Of a DNA stretch of 64,000 bases, positions 18,922 through 29,907 are shown piece after piece (within the stretch, counting starts at the first letter, position 1; every line of letters starts with the position of its first letter). Below the pieces are notes generated by a model. That model was not told the origin of the DNA. It saw only the letters and a list, made by a program, of their open reading frames with translations, and did no database searches. The stretch spans positions 3,100,001 through 3,164,000 of the forward strand of contig NZ_CP124620.1 in NCBI RefSeq assembly GCF_030128875.1, written 5' to 3'. The position numbers and the translations under genes were made by a program. This stretch comes from Stenotrophomonas sp. BIO128-Bstrain. Lineage in GTDB: Bacteria > Pseudomonadota > Gammaproteobacteria > Xanthomonadales > Xanthomonadaceae.

Positions 18922-19577
18922 GGGCTGGCCAGCACCCAGCTGTCGACCACCAGACGGACCTTGGCGTCGCCATTGACCGCTTCGATGCGCCGCGGCAGCA
19001 CCGGACGACCGGCGTCGGCCGGGTACCAGTCCAGATACTGGATCTCCCACCCGAGCTGCCGCACACGGCGCGGACGACCTTCGCCGTCGCGCTCGATCAG
19101 CCCCGCCGGCGCGGCGTCGGCCACCAGGCCGCGTACCCACTCGGGCAGCTGGTTGACCGGGATATCCCAGCCGGTGGCCTCCAGCAGAACCTGCTGGGCG
19201 TCTTCGCCTTCGCGCGTGCCGCCCTCCAGGCCTTCCAACCGCCCGCCCTGGTGCTGGCTGTCGCCGGTCAGCTTCCAGCTCTGCCGGGTGACCGGGGCAC
19301 TGAGTTCGACCACGTACCCCTGGGCCTGCTGCTGCCAGTCGATGCGGCCGTTGCCACCGTTCTTGCCCTTGCTGATCGCCACCCGGCCCTGGAACGACCA
19401 TGCCGGCGAGGCGCGCACGGCGGCGACGCGCTCGGCCTCGGCCTGCTGCGCAGCGGGCGAAACAGCGGTGACCACGGTCGGGGCGGAGGGCGCCTTGCGC
19501 TCATCCAGGGATACACAGGCGGAGAGCGACAACGCCACGGCCGCGGCAAACGCGGCCTTCAGGGAGAGCAGATTCAT
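18918..19577 (-). CDS. lolB: Outer-membrane lipoprotein insertion protein LolB
   Basis: 219-residue lipoprotein that receives lipoproteins from LolA and inserts them into the outer membrane. The signal peptide ends in the lipobox LSAC (Cys21). The LolB-like beta-barrel follows, with [22 protein letters not shown] and a central [20 protein letters not shown] loop. It overlaps the upstream TPR gene and downstream ispE by 4 nt each, the usual TPR-lolB-ispE arrangement. Confidence 0.93.
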   Translation of the reverse strand: MNLLSLKAAFAAAVALSLSACVSLDERKAPSAPTVVTAVSPAAQQAEAERVAAVRASPAWSFQGRVAISKGKNGGNGRIDWQQQAQGYVVELSAPVTRQSWKLTGDSQHQGGRLEGLEGGTREGEDAQQVLLEATGWDIPVNQLPEWVRGLVADAAPAGLIERDGEGRPRRVRQLGWEIQYLDWYPADAGRPVLPRRIEAVNGDAKVRLVVDSWVLASP

Positions 19578-21271
19578 ACGCCGTATTTCTCGATCACGCG
19601 CTGCAGGGCGCGGTTGTCCGGGTCCAGCTTGCGCGCCTCTTCAAAGAAATGGCGCGCCTCGTCCTTCTTGTTCAACACCCACAGCACCTCGCCCACATGC
19701 GCGGCGATCTCCGCATCCTTGGCCAGCGTCCAGGCGCGGCGCAGCTGCACCAGTGCTTCTTCGTTGCGGCCCAGGCGATACAGCACCCAGCCGTAACTGT
19801 CGACGATGGCGGCGTTGTCCGGCTCGGCCACGCGCGCGCGGTCGATCAGTTCCAAGGCTTCCTGATAACGCTGCGTGCGGTCGGCCAAGGTATAGCCGAG
19901 CGCGTTGAGCGCGGCGATGTTCTCCGGATCGGTGACCAGCACCTTGCGCAGGTCGGCCTCGGCGCGCGGGATGTCATCGCGGCGCTCCCAGGCCAGTGCC
20001 CGGGCATACAACAGCGCGTTCTCATCCGGATACGCCGCCAGGCCACGGGCCAGCGCGTCCAGTTCACCGGCATCGTCGTTGCCACGCTGGCGCAGCTCGG
20101 CCTCGAGCAGATAGGCATCGCGGCGGGCATCGTCATCGACGGTGGCATCGGACTGGATGGCGTGCACTTCGGCCAGCGCCTTGTCGGTGCGGCCCAGCTC
20201 GTTCTGCGCATTGGCCGCCCGCAGCCGCGACTCATCGCGCTCCGGGCCACCGGGCACGCTGTGGTACCAGTTGACCGCTTCCTCGTAGCGCTTGAGGTAC
20301 TCGGCGATCTTGCCCAGCAGCAGGCGCTGGGCCGGGTCCGGCTTGGTCGCCTGCCGGGAGATGTCGGTATACAGGGCCAGCAGGCCCGGGTCGTCCTTCT
20401 GCTTGGCCAGCAGCGACGCACGCATGCCGTAGGTCTGCACATCCTGTGGACCGACCGCCAGTACGCGCTCGGCCGCAGCAGGCTGGCCCATCAGGTCGTA
20501 GGAGATCGCGACCGCATTGCGCAGCTCCGGGTCCTGGGTGGTCCTGGGCTCCACGCCCTTCAGCAGGGCCAGGGCCTCATCGGTCTTGCCGGCCTGGTTG
20601 AGCTGGCTGGCATGCAGCAGGGCCACGCGTGGTTCATCGGGGAAGCGCTTGACCACCTCGTCGACCATGCGCCGGGCCAGCTCGGGCTGCTCCATGCGCA
20701 TCGCCAGCCGGCCGAACTCCTGCCAGACCTCCAGGCGGTCGGGGATCGCGTTGGCATCGACCAGCTCGCCCAGCACCTGGGCCGGCACCTTGGGATCGCT
20801 GCCGCCGCTGATCAGGGCGCCGATCGCGAACTTCCAGGCGGTGGGGTCCGGGTCCTTGAGCAGCGCCTGCAGTTCGGTGCGGGCGGCCTTCACCTTGTTC
20901 TGGCGCATGTCGAGCGCGGCGGTGCTGCTGCGCATGGCCAGTGAGCGCGGCGCACGCTGCTCCCACAGGGCCAGCGCGCGGGCGGCGCGCTTGTCATCGT
21001 TGGCCAGCATGGCGATCCGGGAGGCGCGCTCGGCCAGGCCGGCATCGCCTTCACTGGCCTCCGCCGCCTCCAGGTACCAGCGCGCGGCGTCGCCCAGTTT
21101 GCCTGCCTGCAGGGCGAATTCGCCCGCCATGACCGGGGCCAGGGGGACCGCCTCGGCCGTGCTGTTCCTGCCTTTGGCCGGGGCTGCCGGGGGGGCGGCC
21201 AGGGCGTTGGCGGTGAACAAAGACAGCAGCAGAACGCTGGAGATGCGAATCAATGCGGGCATCGGGGGCAT
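19574..21271 (-). CDS. Periplasmic TPR-repeat protein
   Basis: 565 residues with an N-terminal signal peptide (LIRISSVLLLSLFTANALA). The rest is about ten to twelve tetratricopeptide repeats; the clearest are near 415-530 (ALYARALAWERRDDIPRAEA, NIAALNALGYTLADRTQRYQ, AAIVDSYGWVLYRLGRNEEA). Family members sit upstream of lolB in xanthomonads and pseudomonads. No enzymatic motif is visible, so it is probably a protein-interaction scaffold in envelope assembly (inference from context). A start three codons downstream (MPALIR) is equally possible. Confidence 0.85.
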   Translation of the reverse strand: MPPMPALIRISSVLLLSLFTANALAAPPAAPAKGRNSTAEAVPLAPVMAGEFALQAGKLGDAARWYLEAAEASEGDAGLAERASRIAMLANDDKRAARALALWEQRAPRSLAMRSSTAALDMRQNKVKAARTELQALLKDPDPTAWKFAIGALISGGSDPKVPAQVLGELVDANAIPDRLEVWQEFGRLAMRMEQPELARRMVDEVVKRFPDEPRVALLHASQLNQAGKTDEALALLKGVEPRTTQDPELRNAVAISYDLMGQPAAAERVLAVGPQDVQTYGMRASLLAKQKDDPGLLALYTDISRQATKPDPAQRLLLGKIAEYLKRYEEAVNWYHSVPGGPERDESRLRAANAQNELGRTDKALAEVHAIQSDATVDDDARRDAYLLEAELRQRGNDDAGELDALARGLAAYPDENALLYARALAWERRDDIPRAEADLRKVLVTDPENIAALNALGYTLADRTQRYQEALELIDRARVAEPDNAAIVDSYGWVLYRLGRNEEALVQLRRAWTLAKDAEIAAHVGEVLWVLNKKDEARHFFEEARKLDPDNRALQRVIEKYGV

Positions 21272-21327
21272 CTGAGCCTTAAAATGACGACTTGAATGGC
21301 CAGCAGCTTATCGCAAGCAACTGAACA

Positions 21328-22626
21328 ATGACCCTGTGGGTGCTCGGACTGAATCACCAGACCGCGCCGGTGGAACTGCGCGAACGCGCGTCCTTTGGCG
21401 GCGACGCCCTGCCCCAGGCATTGGCGTCGCTGCGCGATACCCCGCAGGTGGCCGAGGCGGTCCTGCTCTCCACCTGCAACCGCACCGAGCTGTATGCGGT
21501 GGCCGAATCCGGTGATGCGCTGGCGCAGTGGCTGGAGTCGCACGCCGGCACCTTGCATGGGTATCTCTACCAGCACGCCGACGCCGATGCGGTGCGCCAC
21601 CTGTTCCGGGTGGCCACCGGGCTGGATTCCATGGTGCTGGGCGAGCCGCAGATCCTGGGCCAGGTGAAGGACGCCTGGGCGCTCGCCCGCGACCACGGCC
21701 TGCTCGGCCAGCGCCTGGACCGGTTGTTCCAGCAGACCTTCTCGGTGGCCAAGCGCGCCCGCACCGATACCCGCGTCGGTGCCAACCCGGTCTCGGTGGC
21801 CTCCACCGCGGTGCGGCTGGCGCAGAACTCGTTCGCACGGCTGGAAGATTCCACCGTGCTGCTGGTCGGCGCCGGCGAGACCATCGAACTGGCCGCACGC
21901 CATCTCAGCGAAGGGCGCGTGCGCCGGCTGCTGATCGCCAACCGTACCCTCGCCCATGCGCAGGAGCTGGCCAGCCGGCATGGCGGCGTCGCCCTGCCAT
22001 TGAGCGAACTGGACCGCCACCTGGGCGAGGCCGACGTGGTGTTCTCGGCCACCGCCGCGCGCGAGCCGGTGATCACCCGTGCGCACGTCGCTGCCGCGTT
22101 GAAGACGCGCAAGCACAAGCCGATGCTGCTGTTCGATCTGGCCGTGCCCCGCGATATCGAGGCCGGCGTGGGTGAACTGGCCGATGCCTTCCTGTACACC
22201 GTGGACGATCTGGAGCGGGCGGTCGAAGACAACCGCCGCAGCCGCCGGGAAGCCGCGGCCGAGGCCGAAGCGATCATCGAGCTGCAGGTCGCCCGGTTCG
22301 TGGAAACCCTGCAGGCCAGCGTGCACCAGGCCCCGCTGCGGCAGCTGCGCGCCTACGGCGAAGCGACCCGGGTGGAGATGCTGGAGAAAGCCCGCCAGCA
22401 GCTGGCCCATGGCAAATCACCCGAGGAAGTGCTCGAACTGCTCGCGCACGGCCTGACCAACCGCCTGCTGCACCCGCCGACCGCCGCCCTGCGCGCGGCC
22501 GCGCTCAGCGGCGATACTGAACTCACCCGCGCCGCCGAGCGCCTGTTCCCGGCCAAGCCGGGTTACCAGCACCCTGCCGTGCGTACCGATGTAGCGAGGA
22601 ATGATGACGCCGACCCTGCGCCGTAA
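21328..22626 (+). CDS. hemA: Glutamyl-tRNA reductase
   Basis: First enzyme of C5-pathway tetrapyrrole synthesis: NADPH-dependent reduction of Glu-tRNA to glutamate-1-semialdehyde. 432 residues. The catalytic Cys50 is in [32 protein letters not shown] and the NADPH-binding [16 protein letters not shown] follow; a long C-terminal dimerisation helix ends the protein. It is divergent from the TPR-lolB-ispE operon across 56 bp and overlaps prfA. Confidence 0.97.
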   Translation: MTLWVLGLNHQTAPVELRERASFGGDALPQALASLRDTPQVAEAVLLSTCNRTELYAVAESGDALAQWLESHAGTLHGYLYQHADADAVRHLFRVATGLDSMVLGEPQILGQVKDAWALARDHGLLGQRLDRLFQQTFSVAKRARTDTRVGANPVSVASTAVRLAQNSFARLEDSTVLLVGAGETIELAARHLSEGRVRRLLIANRTLAHAQELASRHGGVALPLSELDRHLGEADVVFSATAAREPVITRAHVAAALKTRKHKPMLLFDLAVPRDIEAGVGELADAFLYTVDDLERAVEDNRRSRREAAAEAEAIIELQVARFVETLQASVHQAPLRQLRAYGEATRVEMLEKARQQLAHGKSPEEVLELLAHGLTNRLLHPPTAALRAAALSGDTELTRAAERLFPAKPGYQHPAVRTDVARNDDADPAP

Positions 22627-23689
22627 GCTGGAAGCGCTGGCCGAGCGCCGCGAAGAACTGGAACGCCTGTTGTCCGACCCGGCCGTGGTCGGCGACAACG
22701 ACCGCTTCCGCACGCTCTCGCGCGAGTTTTCGCAGCTGGAGCCGGTCGCCAACGCGCTGGCCGACGAAGCCCGTGCCAAGGCCGATCTCGCCGCCGCCGA
22801 AGCGATGCGCGAAGACCCGGACCTGCGCGAGCTGGCCGACGAGGAAATCACGGCCGCCCAGCAGCGCCTGCAGCAGCTGGACGAGGAACTGGCCCTGCTG
22901 CTGGTGCCACGCGATCCGCGCGACGACGGCAACCTGTTCCTGGAAGTCCGCGCGGGCACCGGCGGTGACGAGGCGGCGATCTTCGCCGGCGATCTGTTCC
23001 GGATGTACGCCCGCTACGCCGAGCGCCAGGGCTGGAAGGTCGAGATCGAATCGGACAACCCCGGCGAACATGGCGGCTACAAGGAAGTCGTGGCGCGCGT
23101 GGTCGGCCGGGGGGCGTTCTCGCGGCTGAAGTTCGAATCGGGCACGCACCGCGTGCAGCGCGTGCCGGCGACCGAGTCGCAGGGGCGCATCCATACCTCC
23201 GCGGCGACCGTGGCGATCATCCCCGAGGCAGACGACGTGGAGGACGTGGTGATCAACCCGGCCGACCTGCGCGTGGACACCTACCGCTCCTCCGGCGCCG
23301 GCGGCCAGCACGTCAACAAGACCGAATCGGCGATCCGCATCACCCACCTGCCGACCGGCGTGGTGGTGGAGTGCCAGACCGAGCGCAGCCAGCACGCCAA
23401 CCGCGACAAGGCGATGAAGCGCCTGAAAGCGCAGCTGCTGGACACCGAACGCAGCAAGCAGGCCGCCGCCCAGGCCGAAAGCCGCCGGCTGCAGGTCGGC
23501 AGTGGCGACCGCAGCCAGCGCATCCGGACCTACAGCTTCCCGCAGGGCCGGATCACCGACCACCGCGTGGAAGGGCTGACCCTGTACGACCTGCCCAACA
23601 TCCTGACCGGCGATCTGGATGCACTGGTCAGCCGCCTGACCCACGAACACCAGGCCGACGAGCTGGCCCGGCTCGCGGAAGGCAGCTGA
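22604..23689 (+). CDS. prfA: Peptide chain release factor 1
   Basis: RF1 reads UAA and UAG stops. 361 residues. The PAT anticodon tripeptide lies in [15 protein letters not shown] and the catalytic GGQ in [22 protein letters not shown] sits directly upstream of two consecutive ATGs (22601 and 22604); the second has better spacing. It overlaps the hemA 3' end by 23 nt, the conserved hemA-prfA coupling. Its Gln methylase prmC is elsewhere, at 48393-49241. Confidence 0.97.
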   Translation: MTPTLRRKLEALAERREELERLLSDPAVVGDNDRFRTLSREFSQLEPVANALADEARAKADLAAAEAMREDPDLRELADEEITAAQQRLQQLDEELALLLVPRDPRDDGNLFLEVRAGTGGDEAAIFAGDLFRMYARYAERQGWKVEIESDNPGEHGGYKEVVARVVGRGAFSRLKFESGTHRVQRVPATESQGRIHTSAATVAIIPEADDVEDVVINPADLRVDTYRSSGAGGQHVNKTESAIRITHLPTGVVVECQTERSQHANRDKAMKRLKAQLLDTERSKQAAAQAESRRLQVGSGDRSQRIRTYSFPQGRITDHRVEGLTLYDLPNILTGDLDALVSRLTHEHQADELARLAEGS

Positions 23690-23714
23690 GCATGCCCGCC
23701 GCGGAGCGGCCACG

Positions 23715-25424
23715 ATGAGTGCCGATCCGCAGCGTCTGCAGCTGCGTCAGGCCGTCCAGCGCCAACCGACGGATTTCATTGCCTGGGTGATGCTGGCCGA
23801 CGCCGAGCTGGAGGCCGGCGACGTGCGTGCCGGCGAGCAGGCTGCAGCGCGCGCGCTGCAGCTGCGCGGCGACCATCCCGAGGCACTGGCCCGGCTCGGT
23901 CGCGCACGCTGGATGCAGGGTCGCCATGATGAAGCGGCCACCCTGCTGCGCCAGGCCGCCGATCGCTCGCCGCAGCACCCCGGGATCACGCTGTGGCTTG
24001 GCCACGCACTGGAAGACGCCGGTCAGCCCGAAGCGGCCGCCGATGCGTATCGCCATGCGCACCGTCTGCTGCCCAGCGAGCCCTACATCACCGCGCAGCT
24101 GCTCAACTGGCAACGCCGCCTGTGCGACTGGCGCGACCTGGATCGGCTATCGACGCGGGTACGCCAGGCCGTCGCCCAGGGCCAGGCCGTGGTCGAGCCG
24201 TTCGCCTTCCTCAGCGAAGACAGCAGCGCCGCCGAGCAGCTCGCCTGTGCGCGGCAACGTGCGGCGGCGCTGGCCGAGGGAATCGCGCGGTTGGCGCCTT
24301 CCGGGGTGCGCCACGCGGGCAGGTTGCGGGTCGGCTTTCTTTCCAACGGCTTCGGCGCACATCCCACCGGCCTGTTGACCGTGGCGCTGTTCGAACAGCT
24401 GCGCGCGCAGGGCATGCTGGAGCTGCATCTGTTCGCGCTCACCGGGGACGACGGCAGCCCCATCCGCCAGCGCCTGCAGCAGGCGGCAAACACGTTGCAC
24501 GATGTCAGCGCGCAGCCGCATCAGCACATCGCCCGACGCATCCGCGAGGCGGGCATCGATGTGCTGTTCGATCTGCGCGGCTGGGGCGGTGGCGGAACGC
24601 CGCAGGTGCTGGCGATGCGGCCGGCGCCCGTGCAGGTCAACTGGCTCGCCTACCCGGGCACCTCCGGCGCGCCGTGGATCGATCATGTGCTGGCCGATGC
24701 CTTCGTGCTGCCCGACGCGCTGGTGCCGGCCTTCAGTGAGAACGTGCGGCGCCTGCCGCGCGCGTTCCAGCCCTCGGACAACACCCGCGTGCTGGAACCG
24801 GCACCGTCGCGCGAGGACTGCGGCCTGCCGGCGCAGGGCATGGTGCTGTGCTGCTTCAACAACAGCTACAAGCTCAACCCGCGCAGCATGCAGCGGCTGT
24901 TGGCGGTGCTGCAGGGCATACCGGGCAGCGTGCTGTGGCTGCTCTCCGGCCCGGGCAATGCCGACGCGCGGCTGCGCAGCGCGGCACGCCAGGCGCAGCT
25001 GGATCCGGCGCGGCTGGTGTTCATGCCGCGCCTGCCCCACCCGCACTACCTGGCGCGCTATCAGCACGCCGACCTGTTCCTGGACACCCATCCCTACAAC
25101 GCCCACACCACCGCTTCGGATGCGCTGTGGGCCGGCTGCCCGGTACTGACCTGCCCCGGCACGACGTTCGCCTCGCGCGTGGCCGGCAGCCTGAATCATC
25201 ACCTGGGCATGCACGATTTCAACGTCGCCGATGATGCCGCGTTCGTGGCCACCGCAGTGCGCCTGGGCAATGACCCGGCCGCGCTGCAGGCCGCGCGCGC
25301 GACGCTGGCCCAGCGTCGTGAGGACAGCGGGCTGTTCGACATGGCCGGCTTCGCGCGCGATTTCAGTGCGGTGGTCGAGGCGCTCGCACGCGAGCGTGGT
25401 TGGCAGGGCCCACACATCGCCTGA
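23715..25424 (+). CDS. TPR and OGT-like glycosyltransferase (GT41 family)
   Basis: 569 residues. TPR-like helices cover about 1-140 ([40 protein letters not shown]). A two-lobed GT41 catalytic region runs from about 195 to the end: [16 protein letters not shown] with the His at the active-site position, [53 protein letters not shown], and the donor-binding [20 protein letters not shown] with [17 protein letters not shown]. This is the architecture of bacterial homologues of O-GlcNAc transferase, including the crystallised Xanthomonas enzyme. Donor and acceptor cannot be told from sequence. It starts 25 nt after prfA. Confidence 0.88.
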   Translation: MSADPQRLQLRQAVQRQPTDFIAWVMLADAELEAGDVRAGEQAAARALQLRGDHPEALARLGRARWMQGRHDEAATLLRQAADRSPQHPGITLWLGHALEDAGQPEAAADAYRHAHRLLPSEPYITAQLLNWQRRLCDWRDLDRLSTRVRQAVAQGQAVVEPFAFLSEDSSAAEQLACARQRAAALAEGIARLAPSGVRHAGRLRVGFLSNGFGAHPTGLLTVALFEQLRAQGMLELHLFALTGDDGSPIRQRLQQAANTLHDVSAQPHQHIARRIREAGIDVLFDLRGWGGGGTPQVLAMRPAPVQVNWLAYPGTSGAPWIDHVLADAFVLPDALVPAFSENVRRLPRAFQPSDNTRVLEPAPSREDCGLPAQGMVLCCFNNSYKLNPRSMQRLLAVLQGIPGSVLWLLSGPGNADARLRSAARQAQLDPARLVFMPRLPHPHYLARYQHADLFLDTHPYNAHTTASDALWAGCPVLTCPGTTFASRVAGSLNHHLGMHDFNVADDAAFVATAVRLGNDPAALQAARATLAQRREDSGLFDMAGFARDFSAVVEALARERGWQGPHIA

Positions 25425-25474
25425 GCATCGGCTGCGCTAGGCTCGGGCCTCCCGTGGATGACCGAGGCACGCTG

Positions 25475-26254
25475 ATGGGCAAGCTCAAGCGCAAGGACTA
25501 CCAGGCCCTGCTGGAACCGATGCAACTGGAACTGGCGGCAATGGCGCGCTGGGTGCAGCACACCGGGCAGCGCGTGCTGGTGCTGTTCGAAGGCCGCGAC
25601 ACCGCCGGCAAGGGCGGCGCGATCCAGGCCATCGCCGAGCATCTCAATCCGCGCCAGTGCAAGGTGGTCGCGCTGCCCAAGCCGACCGACCGCGAGAGCA
25701 CGCAATGGTATTTCCAACGCTACGTCTCGCACCTGCCGGCGGCCGGTGAGATCGTGCTGATGGACCGCAGCTGGTACAACCGTGCCGGGGTCGAGCACGT
25801 GATGGGCTATTGCACCGAGGCGCAGTACCGCAGCTTCCTGGCGCAGGCGCCGGTGTTCGAAAAGCTGCTGATCGATGACGGCATCGTGCTGTTCAAATAC
25901 TGGCTCAGCGTGGACCAGGCGCAGCAGGAAAAGCGTTTCGCCGAACGCCACCTCGATCCGCTCAAGGGCTGGAAGCTCTCACCGGTGGACCTGGAATCGC
26001 GCAGCAAGTACAGCGCCTACACCGAGAGCCGCGAAGCGATGCTGCGCGCCACCCACAACGACGATGCGCCGTGGACGCTGGTGGACTTCAATGACCAGAA
26101 GCGCGGGCGGCTGGGTCTGATCCGCAACCTGCTCGACCGCCTGCCCGATACCCGCGTGGACGAACCGGTACTGGCGCTGCCAACGTTGAAGGGCAAGCTG
26201 CACAAGGAGCACTTTGGCGTGCTGAAGCCGATCGAGGCGTTCGTCACCACGTAG
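25475..26254 (+). CDS. ppk2: Polyphosphate kinase 2 family protein
   Basis: 259-residue one-domain PPK2, transferring phosphate between polyphosphate and nucleotides. Walker A is FEGRDTAGKGGAIQ; Walker B-like VLMDRSWYNRAGVEHVMGY follows, then the lid arginines in DPLKGWKLSPVDLESRSKY. The start MGKLKRKDYQ has GAGG 7 nt upstream; a longer frame has no support. Substrate preference (ADP, GDP or NMP) is not resolved. Its TAG stop forms part of the GTAG foot of a SMAG repeat. Confidence 0.93.
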   Translation: MGKLKRKDYQALLEPMQLELAAMARWVQHTGQRVLVLFEGRDTAGKGGAIQAIAEHLNPRQCKVVALPKPTDRESTQWYFQRYVSHLPAAGEIVLMDRSWYNRAGVEHVMGYCTEAQYRSFLAQAPVFEKLLIDDGIVLFKYWLSVDQAQQEKRFAERHLDPLKGWKLSPVDLESRSKYSAYTESREAMLRATHNDDAPWTLVDFNDQKRGRLGLIRNLLDRLPDTRVDEPVLALPTLKGKLHKEHFGVLKPIEAFVTT

Positions 26255-26273
26255 ATCCACGCCATGCGTGGAT
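26251..26273 (+). repeat. SMAG-type REP palindrome overlapping the ppk2 stop
   Basis: GTAG (26251-26254) supplies the ppk2 stop codon TAG. An 8-bp perfect stem ATCCACGC/GCGTGGAT with loop CAT follows, then GCTTTTGGG, so it could double as the terminator. Confidence 0.7.
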
Positions 26274-26340
26274 GCTTTTGGGTCTACCGCGCGCAACGGG
26301 GCAAAGGCGTGCCGACCATCCACCGGCACGCCCGTCAGGC

Positions 26341-26904
26341 TCAGCCTTCCTTGATCCGCGCCTCGATGTCATGCGCGGTGACCGGGCCGAGAAATTCCTT
26401 GGCGACCTTGCCGTCCGGTGCGATCAGGTAGGTCATCGGCAGGCCGCGCGGGATCGCGAAGTCTTCCGGCGGGTTGTAGGTGTCCACGATCACGATCGGG
26501 TAGGTGACCGGCCGCTTCTCCAGGAAGGCCTTCATTTCGGCCGGCTCGATGTCCTCGAAGGCCAGCCCGACCACTTCAATCTCATTGCGCATGGCATGCA
26601 GCGCGGAGAGCTCGGGCATTTCCTTGCGGCACGGCGCGCACCAGGTCGCCCAGAAGTTCACCACCACCCACTTGCCACGGTGCGCGGCCAGATCGTAGTC
26701 GGTGCCATCCAGCGCCTTGGCCTTGAGCGTTGGCTGTTCGACGGTCCTGCGCTCGGTGGCCGGCACCGCGTCGGTCGGCGGCACAGCCGGTTCATCGATC
26801 GGGGCCGGGGCGGCGGGCGCAGTGGCCTCGCTCTGTGCAGCGGGCTTGTTGCAGGCGGCCAGCGTCAGCAGGCCCAGGGCCAGCAGCAGGGGCTTGGCGG
26901 TCAT
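26341..26904 (-). CDS. TlpA/ResA-like thioredoxin-fold lipoprotein
   Basis: 187 residues. The signal peptide ends in a lipobox (LLTLAACNK), a Pro/Ala-rich linker spans about 22-55, and a thioredoxin-like domain follows with the redox motif WATWCAPCRKEMP and cis-Pro loop RGLPMTYLIAPDG. It is membrane-anchored and faces the periplasm, probably a thiol reductant for a cytochrome or other envelope protein (inference). The start overlaps the yihY stop by 4 nt (ATGA). A longer upstream frame is antisense noise in yihY. Confidence 0.92.
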   Translation of the reverse strand: MTAKPLLLALGLLTLAACNKPAAQSEATAPAAPAPIDEPAVPPTDAVPATERRTVEQPTLKAKALDGTDYDLAAHRGKWVVVNFWATWCAPCRKEMPELSALHAMRNEIEVVGLAFEDIEPAEMKAFLEKRPVTYPIVIVDTYNPPEDFAIPRGLPMTYLIAPDGKVAKEFLGPVTAHDIEARIKEG

Positions 26905-28175
26905 GGTTTGTCTCCGGGGGTCGAATAGATATCGCTGACGCGGCGTTTGAGCAGTTCGCGCAGCGGCAGGCGCAGCGTGTCCAGTGCGGCCACCGAGGCC
27001 GTGCCCAGGCTGTCGTCGCGATACGGCAGGTAGGCTTCCTTGATCGGGATCCGCATCTGCGTGGTCTCGTACAGGTCGGCCAGGGTGAGTTTGTCCAGGT
27101 CGCGCGCCAGCAGCCATTCGCCCTGCTCGTCGCGGCGGACCACGCGGATCGCTTCCAGATCGCACAGCAGGGTATGCAGCAGCGAATCGGTCAGCATCGG
27201 CTCCAGCCGCAGGATCTCGTCGTCATCCAGGCTGCGGCCATCGGCGCGCGCTTGGTGGAAGCGGCCGATCAGCCGCAGCAGGCCGTAGATCTCGTAGCCC
27301 ACCGGCAGGCGCAGGTCGGCCGGCTGGTAGCGGAACGCGGCGATCGAGGAGGCCAGCGAGGCGCCGAGCAGCACCGAGACCCAGCACAGGTAGATCCACA
27401 GCAGCAGGATCGGCACGAAGGCGACCGTGCCGTAGAGCTTCTGGTAGGACTGGAAGCTGCCCAGGTAGGCGCCCATGCCCCACTTCACCAGCTCGAGCAT
27501 GATCGCGGCCAGGATCGCGCCGGGAATGGCATGCCGCCATTTGACCGTGTGGTGCGGCACCACGCGGTAGACCAGCATGATGCAGAGGAATTCGATCAGG
27601 ATCGGGGCGACGGTCAGTGACACGTTGGCCAGCCAGCGGCCTTCGCTGGTGCCGAACAGCGGCAACGCGAACACCCGCGCCGAGACCGCCAGCGACGCCG
27701 CCGCCAGCATGGCGCCGAGGGTGAGCACGGTCCAGTAGACCAGGAAGCGGGTCAGCTTCGGTCGGGTCGAACTCACCCGCCAGATCTGGTTGAAGGTTTC
27801 CTCCACGCTGTTGAGAGTGATCAGCAGCGACACCACCAGCGCGATGAAGCCGGCGGCAGTGAGCTGCCCGGCGCTGGCCGAGAACTGGCGCAGGTAGCCT
27901 TCGGCGGCGCGCGCGGCGTTGGGCACGAAGTTGGAGAACACGTAGTCGCTGAGGGTGTCGCTCCAGCGGTCGAACACCGGGAACGCGGAGAGCACCCCGA
28001 ACACCACGATGGCCAGCGGCACCAGCGCGAACACCGTGGTGTAGGCCAGCGAGGCGGCCGCCTGGAACAGACGGTCATCAAGGAAACGGCGCCACAGGAA
28101 GCGGCCGAAGCTGATCGTGCGCGCGCGGTCCCGGACGCGTTCGATCCACAGGTTGATCGTATCGAGAGGTTCCAT
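26901..28175 (-). CDS. YihY/virulence factor BrkB family membrane protein
   Basis: 424 residues from MEPLDTINLWIER. Six predicted transmembrane helices lie between about 25 and 300, with the family signature LFQAAASLAYTTVFALVPLA and later HTVKWRHAIPGAILAAIMLE and LYGTVAFVPILLLWIYLCW. A cytoplasmic C-terminal extension of about 120 residues follows, with a winged-helix-like look. The older RNase BN assignment of this family was wrong; function is unknown. It is translationally coupled to the TlpA-like gene. Confidence 0.9.
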   Translation of the reverse strand: MEPLDTINLWIERVRDRARTISFGRFLWRRFLDDRLFQAAASLAYTTVFALVPLAIVVFGVLSAFPVFDRWSDTLSDYVFSNFVPNAARAAEGYLRQFSASAGQLTAAGFIALVVSLLITLNSVEETFNQIWRVSSTRPKLTRFLVYWTVLTLGAMLAAASLAVSARVFALPLFGTSEGRWLANVSLTVAPILIEFLCIMLVYRVVPHHTVKWRHAIPGAILAAIMLELVKWGMGAYLGSFQSYQKLYGTVAFVPILLLWIYLCWVSVLLGASLASSIAAFRYQPADLRLPVGYEIYGLLRLIGRFHQARADGRSLDDDEILRLEPMLTDSLLHTLLCDLEAIRVVRRDEQGEWLLARDLDKLTLADLYETTQMRIPIKEAYLPYRDDSLGTASVAALDTLRLPLRELLKRRVSDIYSTPGDKP

Positions 28176-28196
28176 CGGCGCAAGGGTACCCGATGA

Positions 28197-29242
<1,046 letters not shown>

Positions 29243-29345
29243 CCGTGTGGCGTCGCAAGCCTGCATCGGGCGGGCGTCAGCCGTATCATCTACCGGTCGG
29301 CGCGGCGGTTCCGTGCCCTTCTGTCTGGTACCCAGGATGCTTGCA

Positions 29346-29831
29346 ATGGAAGAACTACTGATCATCACCACCGGTGGCACGATCGACAAGATCTACTTCG
29401 ACGACAAGTCGGACTATCAGATCGGTGATCCGCAGATCGGGATGATCCTGCGCGAGCTGGGCGTGACCTTCCGTTTCAACGTGATTCCGATCCTGCGCAA
29501 GGATTCGCTGCACATCACCGACGAGGACCGCGAGCTGATCCGGGCGACGATCGCCGCGCAGCCGACCCGGCATGTGCTGGTGACCCACGGCACCGACTCG
29601 ATGGTGCAGACGGGCCAGGTGCTGAAGTCGATCACCGACAAGACCATCGTCATGACCGGCGCGCTGAGCCCGGCACGGTTCCGCGGTTCGGATGCCGAGT
29701 TCAACATCGGCTGCGCGATCGGTGCGGTGCAGTCCTTGCCGAGCGGTGTGTACATCGCGATGAACGGCCGGATCTGGAATCCGGAGCAGGTGCGCAAGAA
29801 CGTCGCCGCGAACCGGTTCGAAGCGGCGTAA
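29346..29831 (+). CDS. Single-domain asparaginase-like protein
   Basis: 161 residues, about half the length of ordinary bacterial type I/II asparaginases. It covers only the N-terminal catalytic domain: first catalytic Thr in ITTGGTIDK, the Thr-Asp pair in HGTDSMVQTG, and the Lys before IVMTGALSPARF, so all five usual active-site positions appear present. The C-terminal domain that closes the active site across the dimer is absent, with no frameshift remnant downstream. No signal peptide. The ATG follows CAGGATGCTTGCA; an ATG three codons upstream is possible. Confidence 0.8.
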   Translation: MEELLIITTGGTIDKIYFDDKSDYQIGDPQIGMILRELGVTFRFNVIPILRKDSLHITDEDRELIRATIAAQPTRHVLVTHGTDSMVQTGQVLKSITDKTIVMTGALSPARFRGSDAEFNIGCAIGAVQSLPSGVYIAMNGRIWNPEQVRKNVAANRFEAA

Positions 29832-29858
29832 CCCCTGGCGCAGCGTGTTGATCGAACG

Positions 29859-29882
29859 AACGCCCCGGCATGCCGGGGCGTT
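29859..29882. terminator. Bidirectional terminator between convergent genes
   Basis: Perfect 12-bp inverted repeat AACGCCCCGGCA/TGCCGGGGCGTT midway between the convergent asparaginase-like and protease genes. It is symmetric but has only short T-runs on either strand. Confidence 0.65.
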
Positions 29883-29907
29883 CTGCGTTGGTGCGATGGG
29901 AAAACGA

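Noticed and set aside
18921..19401. N-terminal extension of ispE
   Set aside because: The extra residues are out-of-frame lolB; ispE starts at the ATG overlapping the lolB stop.
26905..27165. N-terminal extension of the TlpA-like protein
   Set aside because: It lies within yihY on the same strand but in another frame; the lipoprotein signal peptide marks the real start at 26904.
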